Shown one piece after another: positions 1 through 7,426 of a stretch of DNA of 42,157 bases; position 1 is the first letter of the stretch; every line of letters starts with the position of its first letter. A program made the translations under genes and the position numbers. A model generated the notes under the pieces. That model was not told the origin of the DNA, did not search any database, and saw nothing but the letters and a program-made list of their open reading frames with translations. Location: the NCBI GenBank assembly GCA_946482515.1, contig CAMLRS010000022.1, positions 1 through 42,157 of the forward strand, read 5' to 3'. Source of the DNA: an uncultured Flavobacteriales bacterium (GTDB taxonomy: Bacteria > Bacteroidota > Bacteroidia > Flavobacteriales > Crocinitomicaceae).

Positions 1-89
1 GTCAGACTGGACCGGGGACTGAAACCAACTTTGCAGCTATCAAACTCATAACTCACCAACTATTCTATGTGTTCTATGTGGTAGAAGAA
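1..89. repeat. Intergenic word-repeat region (truncated by window edge)
   Basis: Non-coding stretch downstream of the AraC-type gene stop. Positions 1-26 carry GACTGG/GACTGAA words of the same kind as at 11240-11285 and 30920-31012. Positions 41-60 carry CAAACTCATAACTCACCAAC, the same words as at 29886-29961 and 34437-34500. Positions 63-80 hold the 9-mer TTCTATGTG twice in tandem. The left edge is cut by the window, so the full element cannot be judged. Confidence 0.55.
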
Positions 90-96
90 TCCCCTC

Positions 97-957
97 TTAA
101 TGATACATCCGTCGCTGTTCCCGGAATTCCCCCAGCGTTTGCCCTGTCTGGGATTTAAAGAATTTGTTCAGATGGGACGAATCGTTGAACGACAAGTCGG
201 CAGCGATCTCTTTAACCGATTTCTCCGTGTAATAAGCCTGGCGCTTCACTTCCACCAGCAAGCGGTCCTGTATGATCTCCAGCGGTGTTTTCCCGAAAGC
301 TTCCTGGCACAAACGCCCAAGTGTTTTCGTTCCGATGTGCAGCTTATCGGCGTATTCCTGTACCTGTCGCATCGTAGCGAGGTGTTCATTTACCAGCTCC
401 GTGAAGCGAAAAGCCATCGAGCTGCGGCCTTGCGGGTAACCGTTGTCGCCTTCCACCAGGCACTGATAGCGCGCCATGATGATATAAATATAAGAAGCCA
501 GCACGTGTTGCGTAAAACGCGTCGGATGAGCCAGCTCGTCGTACATATTCTGAACGATCTTTCTAAATAAATCGAACGTTTCCGCATCGAGCTCCATGAC
601 CGGGAAACGGTTCATGCCGTTCAGGATCGACAGCTGTTTATCAGCCGAAAGCGCACTGTTGCCAAACACGAATTCGAGGTTGAACAGGATTACATCGCCG
701 GAAGAACGATCGGGCGAGCGGTGGAGTCGGTGTACCTGCCCCTGGTTCACAAAATGGATCGAATAACGCGGAATAGGGTGGTTGATGAAATCGATCTCAT
801 GGTTGCCTTCGCCTTCTTCGTGCAACAGGAACAATGCTACGTAATCGTGCCGGTGCGGACGGGCATCGTCATCGTCCGACTTAGCGCGGAGTGGTAGCAC
901 CTCGAACAAGCGGTTGTTATTCTCAACAAACGTATGAATGGGAATCTGTTCCTGCAT
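97..957 (-). CDS. AraC-family transcriptional regulator
   Basis: A 286-residue transcription factor. The N-terminal half (about residues 1-170) looks like an AraC-type cupin sensor, with an HRH metal-like cluster near residue 33. The last 100 residues are a double helix-turn-helix of HTH_18 type, ending in the typical stretch with KEIAADLSFNDSSHLNKFFK, which is the second HTH and family signature. The start at 957 is chosen because a consensus -7 box TAATTTTG lies only 6 nt upstream; the open frame continues upstream to 1302 but would cross this promoter. The transcript would therefore be leaderless or nearly so. It is followed, 86 bp further upstream on the same strand, by a DUF1566-like gene with no visible functional link. 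The effector and the regulated genes cannot be deduced from the sequence. Confidence 0.9.
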   Translation of the reverse strand: MQEQIPIHTFVENNNRLFEVLPLRAKSDDDDARPHRHDYVALFLLHEEGEGNHEIDFINHPIPRYSIHFVNQGQVHRLHRSPDRSSGDVILFNLEFVFGNSALSADKQLSILNGMNRFPVMELDAETFDLFRKIVQNMYDELAHPTRFTQHVLASYIYIIMARYQCLVEGDNGYPQGRSSMAFRFTELVNEHLATMRQVQEYADKLHIGTKTLGRLCQEAFGKTPLEIIQDRLLVEVKRQAYYTEKSVKEIAADLSFNDSSHLNKFFKSQTGQTLGEFREQRRMYH

Positions 958-963
958 GATCCG

Positions 964-995
964 CAAAATTAAACAAGTCTTAGCCGGATATACAA
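964..995 (-). promoter_or_regulatory. Promoter of the AraC-type gene
   Basis: On the minus strand, TTG (993-995), a 21-nt spacer and TAATTTTG (964-971) match the Bacteroidota -33/-7 promoter. The -7 box ends 6 nt before the ATG at 957, which implies a leaderless mRNA. Confidence 0.6.
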
Positions 996-1043
996 TACTG
1001 TTTCTCCGGAAGGTTGGAATCGAAACACCTGTTTCATTTGTGT

Positions 1044-1550
1044 TTAAAATGCCCTGATCGCCCGAACGGCTATCGTTTCCGTGCCTTTGACCATCGCTAC
1101 TTGTCCGCCGCTGTTGAAAGGGCATACGAACACTTCGCTGGTATTCTTTTCGGTCGAGCTCCAGTAATAGCTGCTGGCAAATTTCCCGATGTTCCGATTC
1201 GGGCCGCTGCCGCCGTTGCCAATGGTTTTGTACATCAGATCGAGCTCGTAAATGGAAGGCAGGTACCAGTCGCCATGGCCGTTGAGCAAATACCGTGCGC
1301 ACTGGATGGCAGCATAATCGCCCGATCCCTGGTTGCCGATAATTTTTTCCGTGTTGTAAGCGCCCTGTCCGAGCCCGTTCCGGAAAGCCATCGTCAGGGT
1401 GTTAGTTCCGTTGTACCAGCGTGTGGTATTGTTTTGATCGACCGGCGCCGCTAACAGGCCGTGTTCGCCGCTTGCATCGACATAAAAAACAATGCCTCCG
1501 TCGATCTGGTCGCCGATCTTATATCTTGCAGCAGTAGTTCCTTTTTCCAT
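1044..1550 (-). CDS. DUF1566/Lcl_C-like protein
   Basis: A 168-residue protein with the fold signature of DUF1566 (Lcl C-terminal, formylglycine-enzyme-like): KIGDQIDGGIVFYVDASGEH near the N-terminus, WYLPSIYELDLMY in the middle, YYWSSTE, and a C-terminal AVRAIRAF strand. Members of this family often occur in surface proteins of Bacteroidota, but this copy has no signal peptide when started at the ATG at 1550. The open frame continues upstream to 1655; I prefer 1550 because the domain begins about ten residues later and the extension (MFQQFGRVTC...) looks non-coding. The function is unknown. It is isolated: divergent from the gene at 1714 and 86 bp from the AraC-type gene. Confidence 0.75.
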   Translation of the reverse strand: MEKGTTAARYKIGDQIDGGIVFYVDASGEHGLLAAPVDQNNTTRWYNGTNTLTMAFRNGLGQGAYNTEKIIGNQGSGDYAAIQCARYLLNGHGDWYLPSIYELDLMYKTIGNGGSGPNRNIGKFASSYYWSSTEKNTSEVFVCPFNSGGQVAMVKGTETIAVRAIRAF

Positions 1551-1687
1551 AGGTTGTTTTGTTTGCCTGTAAAAATAGCGATCCGCTTCAAACAGCGTAA
1601 GAAACAGGAATTTCTGTTCACTTTCGCACGTTACTCTCCCAAACTGTTGAAACACACAAAAAATTTTACGCGCTAATGATTTTCATG

Positions 1688-1695
1688 TATTTTGG
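1688..1695 (+). promoter_or_regulatory. Probable -7 box of the DOMON/Ig-repeat gene
   Basis: TATTTTGG lies 18 nt before the ATG at 1714 and resembles TAnnTTTG with one shift. No convincing -33 box is seen. It is the only candidate in the short gap. Confidence 0.35.
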
Positions 1696-1713
1696 ATCAA
1701 AATTACTATACCT

Positions 1714-3840
1714 ATGAAGCGATTATACATCCTTTTATTAGCCTTATTTCCCTTCTTTTCTCAGGCTCAGCTGAAAGAGATCGCTTTTTCAGAGCTCACA
1801 GCCGGCAGCGGCATGTTTTTCGGGGCGGAAATGTCTCCGACAACCATTACCGTAACCTTACAGGGACCAGCTGATCGCTACCTGGCTTTCGGTTTCGGAA
1901 CAGGAATGGGGACAGGAAACGATGCACTTATCTGGTCGACATTGGGAACCGGGGCAGCGCCTTTGCAGGTGCGCGATCACCGCATGATAGGAGTAGGTAG
2001 CGAGCCAACAGTCGATGCACAACAGGACTGGACGGTCATTTCCAATAACGTTGTTGGTCCCAATCGTACGATTGTAGCTTCCCGCGCGCTGAGCACAGGC
2101 GATGCAAACGATGTGACCTTCAACTTCGCAGCCACTACGCAAAACCTGTTCTGGGCAAAAGCACCAAGTGCCAGCAACCAGCTGCAATACCACGGTGGCA
2201 ATCGCGCGAGCGGTATTGTGCGCACCTGGACACTCGTAGACCAGACACCGCCGACCGTTTCCATTTTCAGCCCGGCTGACAATGCCAACCAGGTTTCGCT
2301 GACGGCTAACCTCCTGGTGACGTTCAACGAAAATATCCAGTTCGGGGCCGGTTCGATTACGCTGTATGACGAAAACGACAACGTTGTACAAACCGTTTCA
2401 AGCGGCAGCCCGGGATTGTCCATCAGCGGCTCCACCATGCTGTTCAATCCGTCGGCCAATCTGGTCATCAATACGGATTACTATGTACACATCGATCCGA
2501 CCGCCATTACCGATCTCGAAGGCAATGCGTTTGCCGGTTTTACGAACAACACGACCTGGAACTTCAATACCAACGATATCACAGCGCCGGTACTGGCGAC
2601 CGTCAATCCGTTGTCACCAGCTGACAATGCTTCGAGTGTTGCCCTCACGACCAATCTCACTGCCACGTTTAACGAAAACATTCAGGCCGGAACGGGACTG
2701 ATCGAACTGTTCGAAAGCGGCGGTACGCTGGTAGAAGCCTTCGATGTGGCATCTTCACCACTCGTAAGCTTTGCGGGCTCAACCGTCACCGTTAACCCAA
2801 CAAACGATCTGGTGGTCAACACCGCTTATTACATCCGTATCGCTTCAACAGCTGTCAGAGATCTTTCCGGGAATGCCTATGCCGGAATTTCCACCAACAC
2901 GGCCTGGAATTTCAATACCAATGAAACCATTCCACCTGCTGTAACAACCCTGGATCCGGTTGATGGCGAAACAGATGTGACGGTGGGAACGAGCTTTGTG
3001 ATGACTTTCGATGAGCCGGTACAGATTCTTTCTTCCCTCGTATTGTCGATCCGATTGTATGAATCGTCCGGAACGCAGGTGGAAGAGTTCACTTCTGCTC
3101 ATCCGGGATTGAGCGTTGCCGGCAACCAGGTTATGATCAATCCGACGGCCGATTTGGCGGAATCAACAGGCTATTACATTCTCATCGATGACGGCCTGAT
3201 CGCTGATTTGAATGGCAATGAATATGCAGGGATGACCGCCAATACCGAATGGAATTTCACTACCGGCGATTTCACCGATCCGACCTTAAGCGGACCATTT
3301 GCTCCGGCTGATAATGCGACAAACGTTCCGTTGAACACCACGCTCGTAGTAACCTTCGACGAACCGATTGCAGCAGGAACAGGATTCATTCAGCTGGTTG
3401 ATGAAAGCGGTGTTTCGGCAGGCGAGCAATTCGATGTAGCCACGAGCCCGGCGGTGAATATTTCCGGAAATACACTCACCATTACACCGACAGATGAGCT
3501 GCTTCCGGTAACGGGCTACCATGTATTCATCGACGCAGGTGCGATCACCGATTTAGCTTCCAATTCGTTTGCCGGAATTGCCGATATGACAGTCTGGAAT
3601 TTCGAAACAGCCCTGAATGTCGGACTCACAGAGCTCGAGCAGGCAGGAATGAGCTGGAACGGAACGATCCTGAAGCTGATTCCGGGAAGTGCCGTAAAAG
3701 CTACGTTGTTTGATGCTGCCGGGAAAAAAATCCGTGAATTGCAGCCGGTAAACGATTGTTCCAACCTGCCGACAGGCGTTTATTTTGTTGGCCTGGAATC
3801 CGAAACAGCTTACCAAACCGTGCGGATCTATGTTCAGTAG
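1714..3840 (+). CDS. T9SS-secreted protein: DOMON-like domain, four Ig-like repeats, type A sorting domain
   Basis: A 708-residue secreted protein. Residues 1-19 are a signal peptide ending in SQAQ. Residues 20-175 resemble a DOMON domain (heme- or sugar-binding beta sandwich; WTVISNN and RTIVASRALSTGDANDV are typical). Four SbsA-type/Big_5 Ig-like repeats follow at about 178-286, 290-402, 407-516 and 521-631, each with the pattern PADNA..V....L..TFNE/DE ..G, NPT..L...T.YY..I, and ending in TxWNF. Residues 636-708 form a T9SS type A C-terminal sorting domain (LFDAAGKKIRELQP, LPTGVYFVGL, ending VRIYVQ). It should cross the inner membrane by Sec and be exported to the cell surface by T9SS. The binding target is unknown. 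The stop overlaps the start of the ankyrin gene by 11 nt, so the two are probably co-transcribed. Confidence 0.88.
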   Translation: MKRLYILLLALFPFFSQAQLKEIAFSELTAGSGMFFGAEMSPTTITVTLQGPADRYLAFGFGTGMGTGNDALIWSTLGTGAAPLQVRDHRMIGVGSEPTVDAQQDWTVISNNVVGPNRTIVASRALSTGDANDVTFNFAATTQNLFWAKAPSASNQLQYHGGNRASGIVRTWTLVDQTPPTVSIFSPADNANQVSLTANLLVTFNENIQFGAGSITLYDENDNVVQTVSSGSPGLSISGSTMLFNPSANLVINTDYYVHIDPTAITDLEGNAFAGFTNNTTWNFNTNDITAPVLATVNPLSPADNASSVALTTNLTATFNENIQAGTGLIELFESGGTLVEAFDVASSPLVSFAGSTVTVNPTNDLVVNTAYYIRIASTAVRDLSGNAYAGISTNTAWNFNTNETIPPAVTTLDPVDGETDVTVGTSFVMTFDEPVQILSSLVLSIRLYESSGTQVEEFTSAHPGLSVAGNQVMINPTADLAESTGYYILIDDGLIADLNGNEYAGMTANTEWNFTTGDFTDPTLSGPFAPADNATNVPLNTTLVVTFDEPIAAGTGFIQLVDESGVSAGEQFDVATSPAVNISGNTLTITPTDELLPVTGYHVFIDAGAITDLASNSFAGIADMTVWNFETALNVGLTELEQAGMSWNGTILKLIPGSAVKATLFDAAGKKIRELQPVNDCSNLPTGVYFVGLESETAYQTVRIYVQ

Positions 3841-4360
3841 AGGAATCGTATTCGTTCTGGTGCTGCTGGCGTTTAGCGCCTCCGGTCAGGATATTTTCGA
3901 TGCTGCACGGGAAGGAAATGTAAAGCGCATCAAAACACTGGTACAGATGAAAGCCGATACGGTGAATGCCGTCAACGATAAAGGCTTCAGTCCGCTGATG
4001 ATTGCCTGTTACCGTGGCCAGCTCAAAGCCGCAAAGCTGCTCGTAAGCAAAGGCGCCAATGTCAACGGGCATTCGCACGAAGGAAGTCCGCTACAAGCCG
4101 CGAGCTATCAGAACGAAACCGCCATTGCTTCCCTGCTGATCAAAAACGGCGCAAACCTCGATATACAAGGTCCGGATGGCAATACCGCGCTCATGTATGC
4201 TGTGCTCAACCAGAATGAAAAACTGGTGAAAGAGCTCGTAGCTGCCGGAGCGAACTTAATGATGAAGAACCTCGACGGGCAGACCGCGCATTCGCTGGCT
4301 ATGACCTTGCCCAGTATGACTATCCGTTTGCTGGTAGAAACGACTAAACCTAAAATGTAG
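3830..4360 (+). CDS. Secreted/periplasmic ankyrin-repeat protein
   Basis: A 176-residue protein. The start at 3830 gives a clean signal peptide (MFSRGIVFVLVLLAFSASGQ), whereas the longer frame from 3785 puts charged residues before it. After cleavage, four to five ankyrin repeats follow (for example GFSPLMIACYRGQLKAAKLL, GSPLQAASYQNETAIASLLI, GNTALMYAVLNQNEKLVKEL). Ankyrin repeats bind other proteins; a periplasmic or surface role is inferred. The start codon lies inside the last codons of the upstream T9SS cargo gene (11-nt overlap), so translation is likely coupled. There is no sorting domain, so it probably stays in the periplasm. A terminator follows at 4384. Confidence 0.88.
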   Translation: MFSRGIVFVLVLLAFSASGQDIFDAAREGNVKRIKTLVQMKADTVNAVNDKGFSPLMIACYRGQLKAAKLLVSKGANVNGHSHEGSPLQAASYQNETAIASLLIKNGANLDIQGPDGNTALMYAVLNQNEKLVKELVAAGANLMMKNLDGQTAHSLAMTLPSMTIRLLVETTKPKM

Positions 4361-4383
4361 CATTCATTTTCAATAAATTGAAG

Positions 4384-4413
4384 AAGGTCGTTCTGTTGGT
4401 ACGGCCTTTTTTT
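4384..4413 (+). terminator. Rho-independent terminator
   Basis: Stem AAGGTCGT (4384-4391) pairs with ACGGCCTT (4401-4408), 8 bp with one G-U pair and a 9-nt loop, followed by a run of seven T. It ends the DOMON/ankyrin operon. Confidence 0.8.
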
Positions 4414-4518
4414 CTGGACACAAAAACCGATCAATCAACAACCCCGACATCACTTCAGGAATTCAATGCAGTTGGAAAAAAAAGTGTGTCAATTGATCGG
4501 CAAACTCATTTAAATCGT

Positions 4519-4526
4519 GACATTTG
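4519..4526 (+). promoter_or_regulatory. Probable promoter of the sorting-domain/SprF operon
   Basis: GACATTTG, one mismatch from TAnnTTTG, lies 15 nt before the ATG at 4542, with a TTG about 23 nt upstream of it. It sits after a terminator, as expected for a new transcription unit. Confidence 0.4.
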
Positions 4527-4541
4527 TAAAAAAAGCAGGAA

Positions 4542-4949
4542 ATGAAATACGGATTTCTACTCTGTTGTATAACGGCATTAACCCTGATTAGCTGGGACAA
4601 GGCCGATCATACCACTATTTATGACCAAGCGGAGGCTGCAGCTATGCCGGCTGATACACTCAAACTGAACGACATGATCTTCTCCGACTTCGTATCACCG
4701 AACGGAGATGGCTACAACGATAATTTCATCATTCTCAACGTCGAAAACTATCCGGGCAACAGCCTCAAGATCTTCAACAGATGGGGAGAAGTCATCTACC
4801 AGGCCCAGCCTTACAACAACGAATGGAACGGGACTAATAACCGCGGCGGTTCGATGATCAATAACCAGGTCACCGACGGGATTTATTACTTTGAGTTTTA
4901 CGACGGTGTCGGTAACAACGCCACCGGGAAAATCACGCTGGTCCGATGA
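4542..4949 (+). CDS. Small secreted protein consisting almost only of a T9SS type B sorting domain
   Basis: A 135-residue protein. Residues 1 to about 22 are a short hydrophobic signal-like segment, followed by about 20 linker residues. From about residue 47 to the end it is a gliding-motility-associated (CHU_C, type B) C-terminal domain: FSDFVSPNGDGYNDNFII, LKIFNRWGEVIYQ, EWNGTNNRGG, GIYYFEFYDG, GKITLVR. In known T9SS substrates this domain sits at the end of very large adhesins such as SprB. Here almost nothing precedes it, so the sorting domain is itself the mature protein. Its stop overlaps the start of a PorP/SprF gene (ATGA), the partner type that type B substrates need. Function beyond secretion is unknown; it could be a surface anchor, a decoy or a degenerate adhesin. 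Confidence 0.85.
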   Translation: MKYGFLLCCITALTLISWDKADHTTIYDQAEAAAMPADTLKLNDMIFSDFVSPNGDGYNDNFIILNVENYPGNSLKIFNRWGEVIYQAQPYNNEWNGTNNRGGSMINNQVTDGIYYFEFYDGVGNNATGKITLVR

Positions 4950-5881
4950 GAAAAGTTCTACTAATCAGCTGCCTGCTTTCAAGTGTGCCTGCTTTCTCCC
5001 AGTTGCGGACGAATATGAACCAGTATATGCTCAATCCGGGCTATTTCAATCCGGGTTATGTGGATGTACAGACGCGTTTCGGGGCCGCTTTAACATCGCG
5101 TAAGCAATGGATGACTTCCGGTCAGACGCCGATGACGATCGCTGCGAATGGTTTTTACCGCTTTACCAAAAGCCAGAGCGCCGGAATGGTGATCACCAAC
5201 GATCGCGCCGGACAGCTCAATATCCTGGATATCGGTGTAAGCTACGCCTACCACGCCTGGCTCACGCGCAAAGTGGCTGTGGGATTGGGCGTGAAGCTCG
5301 GTTTCCAGCAGCGTTCTCTCGGAGCCGATTACGTGTACTTCGACGGTCCTGTCGATCCGACCTTATCGACGCTCAAAGCCGGCGGGTTCAACATGGGCGC
5401 CGGTCTGACCGTTCAATCCGATAAATTTACCTTTGGCGTTGCGCTGCCGTATATGTTCAACAACGTGGTAGATTCTACTTACATCTACGGCACGCAGGAC
5501 AACCATTTTTATGGAAATATCGGCTACAAAGTGCGCTTTAACGACCGTTTCGTCCTGTATCCTTCGATCATGGTCAGAGGAGTTGCCGGGGCGCCGCCTT
5601 CCATGTCATTTGACGGTCACGTATTGCTGCACCAGCTTGTCTGGTTCGGTGGTGGCTATCGTTCCGACAACACGGTAGGTGTTTCCGTAGGTATTTTCCT
5701 CGAAGCCGGTCTGCGCGTCATTTATTCGTACGAAAACTCGTATTTCACGCCGCACAAGCGTTTCGATTCTTCACACGAGATCACGATCAACTACGCGCAT
5801 ACCATCGAGCAATCGCCGTTTGCAGAGCGTCGCTACCGCAAGAAAAACGGGAAAATGATGAAGCGCCCGCCGCGCAGATAA
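4946..5881 (+). CDS. PorP/SprF-family type IX secretion outer-membrane protein
   Basis: A 311-residue protein with a signal peptide (cleavage after FS at about residue 18) and the PorP/SprF pattern: an N-terminal NQYMLNPGYFNPGY motif, then alternating amphipathic strands of an outer-membrane barrel (GVSYAYHAWLTRKVAVGLGVKLG, NFNMGAGL-type and GYRSDNTVGVSVGIF segments). In Flavobacterium johnsoniae, SprF and its relatives are needed for secretion or attachment of specific type B domain substrates, usually encoded next door. Here the neighbour is the small type B protein, with a 4-nt ATGA overlap, so the two probably form a pair. The C-terminus is lysine/arginine rich (RRYRKKNGKMMKRPPRR), unusual for a barrel end and possibly a periplasmic tail. 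Confidence 0.9.
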   Translation: MRKVLLISCLLSSVPAFSQLRTNMNQYMLNPGYFNPGYVDVQTRFGAALTSRKQWMTSGQTPMTIAANGFYRFTKSQSAGMVITNDRAGQLNILDIGVSYAYHAWLTRKVAVGLGVKLGFQQRSLGADYVYFDGPVDPTLSTLKAGGFNMGAGLTVQSDKFTFGVALPYMFNNVVDSTYIYGTQDNHFYGNIGYKVRFNDRFVLYPSIMVRGVAGAPPSMSFDGHVLLHQLVWFGGGYRSDNTVGVSVGIFLEAGLRVIYSYENSYFTPHKRFDSSHEITINYAHTIEQSPFAERRYRKKNGKMMKRPPRR

Positions 5882-5894
5882 TTCTCAACTGATC

Positions 5895-6047
5895 CGTCAA
5901 AGAGGAGACAATTGATACCACCTTGACGGCCCATAGAAAAATAGCAAAAAGGAAAACTTTGCGCTCTCCGCGCCTCCCGACGTATCGGGACAGGTCTTGC
6001 GGTAAAACAATCCTGTGATTTCTGTCGCTCTTGGCAGTAAAACAGTT
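5895..6047. repeat. Convergent intergenic word-repeat region with a nested palindrome
   Basis: This lies between two convergent stops. It holds an imperfect inverted repeat (CCGTCAAAG at 5895-5903 with CTTGACGG about 20 nt on), then the degenerate words CTTTGCG, CTCTCCGCG, CTTGCGG and TAAAACA. The words are interrupted by the hairpin TCCCGACGTATCGGGA (5975-5990; 6-bp stem, 4-nt loop). No open frame is supported. It may end transcription from both sides, but there is no T-run. Confidence 0.5.
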
Positions 6048-6049
6048 GG

Positions 6050-6988
6050 TTAAGCTTTCGTCTTTCTCAACGAAACCAGCAACCCGATCGCTAAAGCCGT
6101 AGCAATGATCGTGAGGGAAATCCAGCTTGGGATTTCGATGAAATGCACCACGAGCATTTTAATCCCGATAAACGCCAGGATAAATACCAATGAATACTTC
6201 AGGTACTCGAAGCGGTGCAGCATCCCGGAAAGGAAGAAATAGAGGCTCCGGAGCCCGAGGATTGCGAAAATGTTCGATGTGAACACGATGAACGGGTCTT
6301 TGGTCACTGCGAAGATTGCCGGAATGGAATCGACGGCGAACAGGATGTCGGTGAACTCGATGACAACGAGACAAGCCAGCAAAATTGTCGCCATGCGCTT
6401 GCCATTGTGAACCACGATGTATTTTCCGTGCTGGTGGTCCCAGTCGATAGGGAAAACCTTGCTCAACAGGCGGATTCCGATGCTTTCCTTGAAATCGCTT
6501 TCTTCGTCCGACTCTTTGATCATGCGGTAAGCCGAATACAACAGAATAGCCCCGAAAATATACGTCGCCCATTCGAATTGCTTCACGAAAGCCGTTCCCA
6601 GCATGATCATGATCAGGCGGAAAACCACTGCTCCGAGGATTCCCCAGAACAAGATGTTGTGCTGGTAACGCTGCTGGATCTTGAAATACGAGAAAATAAG
6701 CGCCATGACGAAGATGTTGTCGAGACTCAGCGATTCTTCGATCAGGTAGCCCGTGTAGAAGTCGATCATCGCCTTGCCCGGCGCATAGCCTTTCGGATTG
6801 ACCTCGAGGAAATTGGTGTCGTACATCCAGTAAACAACTCCACCGAAAGCCATGGCGAGCGATACCCAAACGGCTGTCCAGGCCAGTGATTCCTTAACGC
6901 TGACCGGCTTTTTCGATTTATGGAATACTCCAAGATCCAGCGCCAGCAGCGCAAAAACGAACAACAGGAAGATTCCGTATATCAGCAT
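6050..6988 (-). CDS. TerC/Alx-family integral membrane protein
   Basis: A 312-residue membrane protein with about nine hydrophobic segments. It has the two TerC signatures: an acidic helix EESLSLDNIFVMALIF (residues 84-99) and EFTDILFAVDSIPAIFAVT (211-229), whose aspartates are thought to coordinate metal. The family is linked to tellurite resistance and to Mn(II)/Ca(II) export or metallation of secreted proteins; the exact substrate here is not shown. The ATG at 6988 is chosen over an upstream TTG at 7009 because the TTG is the last part of the -7 box TATATTTG, so it cannot be in the mRNA body. It converges with the PorP/SprF gene. Confidence 0.9.
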   Translation of the reverse strand: MLIYGIFLLFVFALLALDLGVFHKSKKPVSVKESLAWTAVWVSLAMAFGGVVYWMYDTNFLEVNPKGYAPGKAMIDFYTGYLIEESLSLDNIFVMALIFSYFKIQQRYQHNILFWGILGAVVFRLIMIMLGTAFVKQFEWATYIFGAILLYSAYRMIKESDEESDFKESIGIRLLSKVFPIDWDHQHGKYIVVHNGKRMATILLACLVVIEFTDILFAVDSIPAIFAVTKDPFIVFTSNIFAILGLRSLYFFLSGMLHRFEYLKYSLVFILAFIGIKMLVVHFIEIPSWISLTIIATALAIGLLVSLRKTKA

Positions 6989-7006
6989 AGGACGATTTTC
7001 GAGTTG

Positions 7007-7014
7007 CAAATATA
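7007..7014 (-). promoter_or_regulatory. -7 box of the TerC gene
   Basis: TATATTTG on the minus strand, an exact TAnnTTTG match, 18 nt upstream of the ATG at 6988. A clear -33 box is not seen. It decides the start codon of the TerC gene. Confidence 0.65.
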
Positions 7015-7069
7015 GTCAGGTCAGAAGAAAAAGGGTAATCTCAGCTTGCATTTGGGGAAAATAGCGGCA

Positions 7070-7117
7070 CAAAAAAACCGTAGCCGCACGATCTTGTGAA
7101 CAGTGCCTGCTACGGTT
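7070..7117 (-). terminator. Terminator of the candidate small RNA
   Basis: Read on the minus strand, AACCGTAGC (7117-7109) pairs with GCTACGGTT (7084-7076), a perfect 9-bp stem with a 24-nt loop, followed by TTTTTTT. There is no annotated gene upstream on this strand other than the candidate RNA. Confidence 0.65.
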
Positions 7118-7178
7118 ATTCTATCGTTTGACATAAACCAATCGTCGTGACAGAATCTTGTACTGATGATGACATCAA
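7070..7178 (-). ncRNA. Candidate small RNA (or mRNA of a 19-residue peptide)
   Basis: A self-contained unit on the minus strand: promoter TTTTG-N23-TACCTTTG (7184-7219), an expected transcript of about 105-110 nt, and a terminator hairpin (9-bp stem 7109-7117 with 7076-7084) followed by seven T. The terminator ends before the TerC promoter begins, so this is not simply the TerC 5' leader. The transcript contains a possible 19-codon frame (7175 down to 7116) that starts about 8 nt after the -7 box and whose stop codon overlaps the terminator stem by 2 nt; the peptide would read MSSSVQDSVTTIGLCQTIE. I do not recognise a known RNA family. It could be a regulatory RNA, a micropeptide or an attenuator. 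Confidence 0.5.
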
Positions 7179-7183
7179 TAAAG

Positions 7184-7219
7184 CAAAGGTAGGTAAAAAG
7201 CGTCTAATATGACTCAAAA
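7184..7219 (-). promoter_or_regulatory. Promoter of the candidate small RNA
   Basis: Minus-strand TACCTTTG (7184-7191), an exact -7 match and the same octamer as the rrn P1 and valS promoters, with TTTTG at 7215-7219 (23-nt spacer). Confidence 0.6.
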
Positions 7220-7413
7220 CACGCCTGAAATGAGCAAATTACCGGTTTGAACAATCATTTGCTGAATTACGCTGTCTCGATTTTGTCTCGGGGCGGGACA
7301 AAATTGTCCTGTTGTCAAATAGGAATCATTTCGTTATCATATGGTGGTATTTAAAAAATCGTTCACATGATTTTAACACCCGAACAGGCAATCCGGATAC
7401 GGCCGTAAAATCG

Positions 7414-7421
7414 TATATTTG
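7414..7421 (+). promoter_or_regulatory. -7 box of uvrB
   Basis: TATATTTG ends 5 nt before the uvrB ATG, so transcription would start at or next to the start codon (leaderless mRNA). No SOS-box-like palindrome was recognised. Confidence 0.6.
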
Positions 7422-7426
7422 AGCTT

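Noticed and set aside
97..1302. Single 401-codon minus-strand gene covering the AraC region and part of the DUF1566-like gene
   Set aside because: The first 115 codons overlap another real gene in a different frame and a promoter; the AraC-type protein starts at 957.
1858..2471. Minus-strand open frames opposite the Ig-repeat gene
   Set aside because: They are antisense shadows of a gene with signal peptide, repeats and sorting domain, and show no motif of their own.
6989..7200. yybP-ykoY manganese riboswitch before the TerC gene
   Set aside because: TerC-type genes often carry it, but the conserved core sequence is not visible and the unit ends in its own terminator before the TerC promoter.
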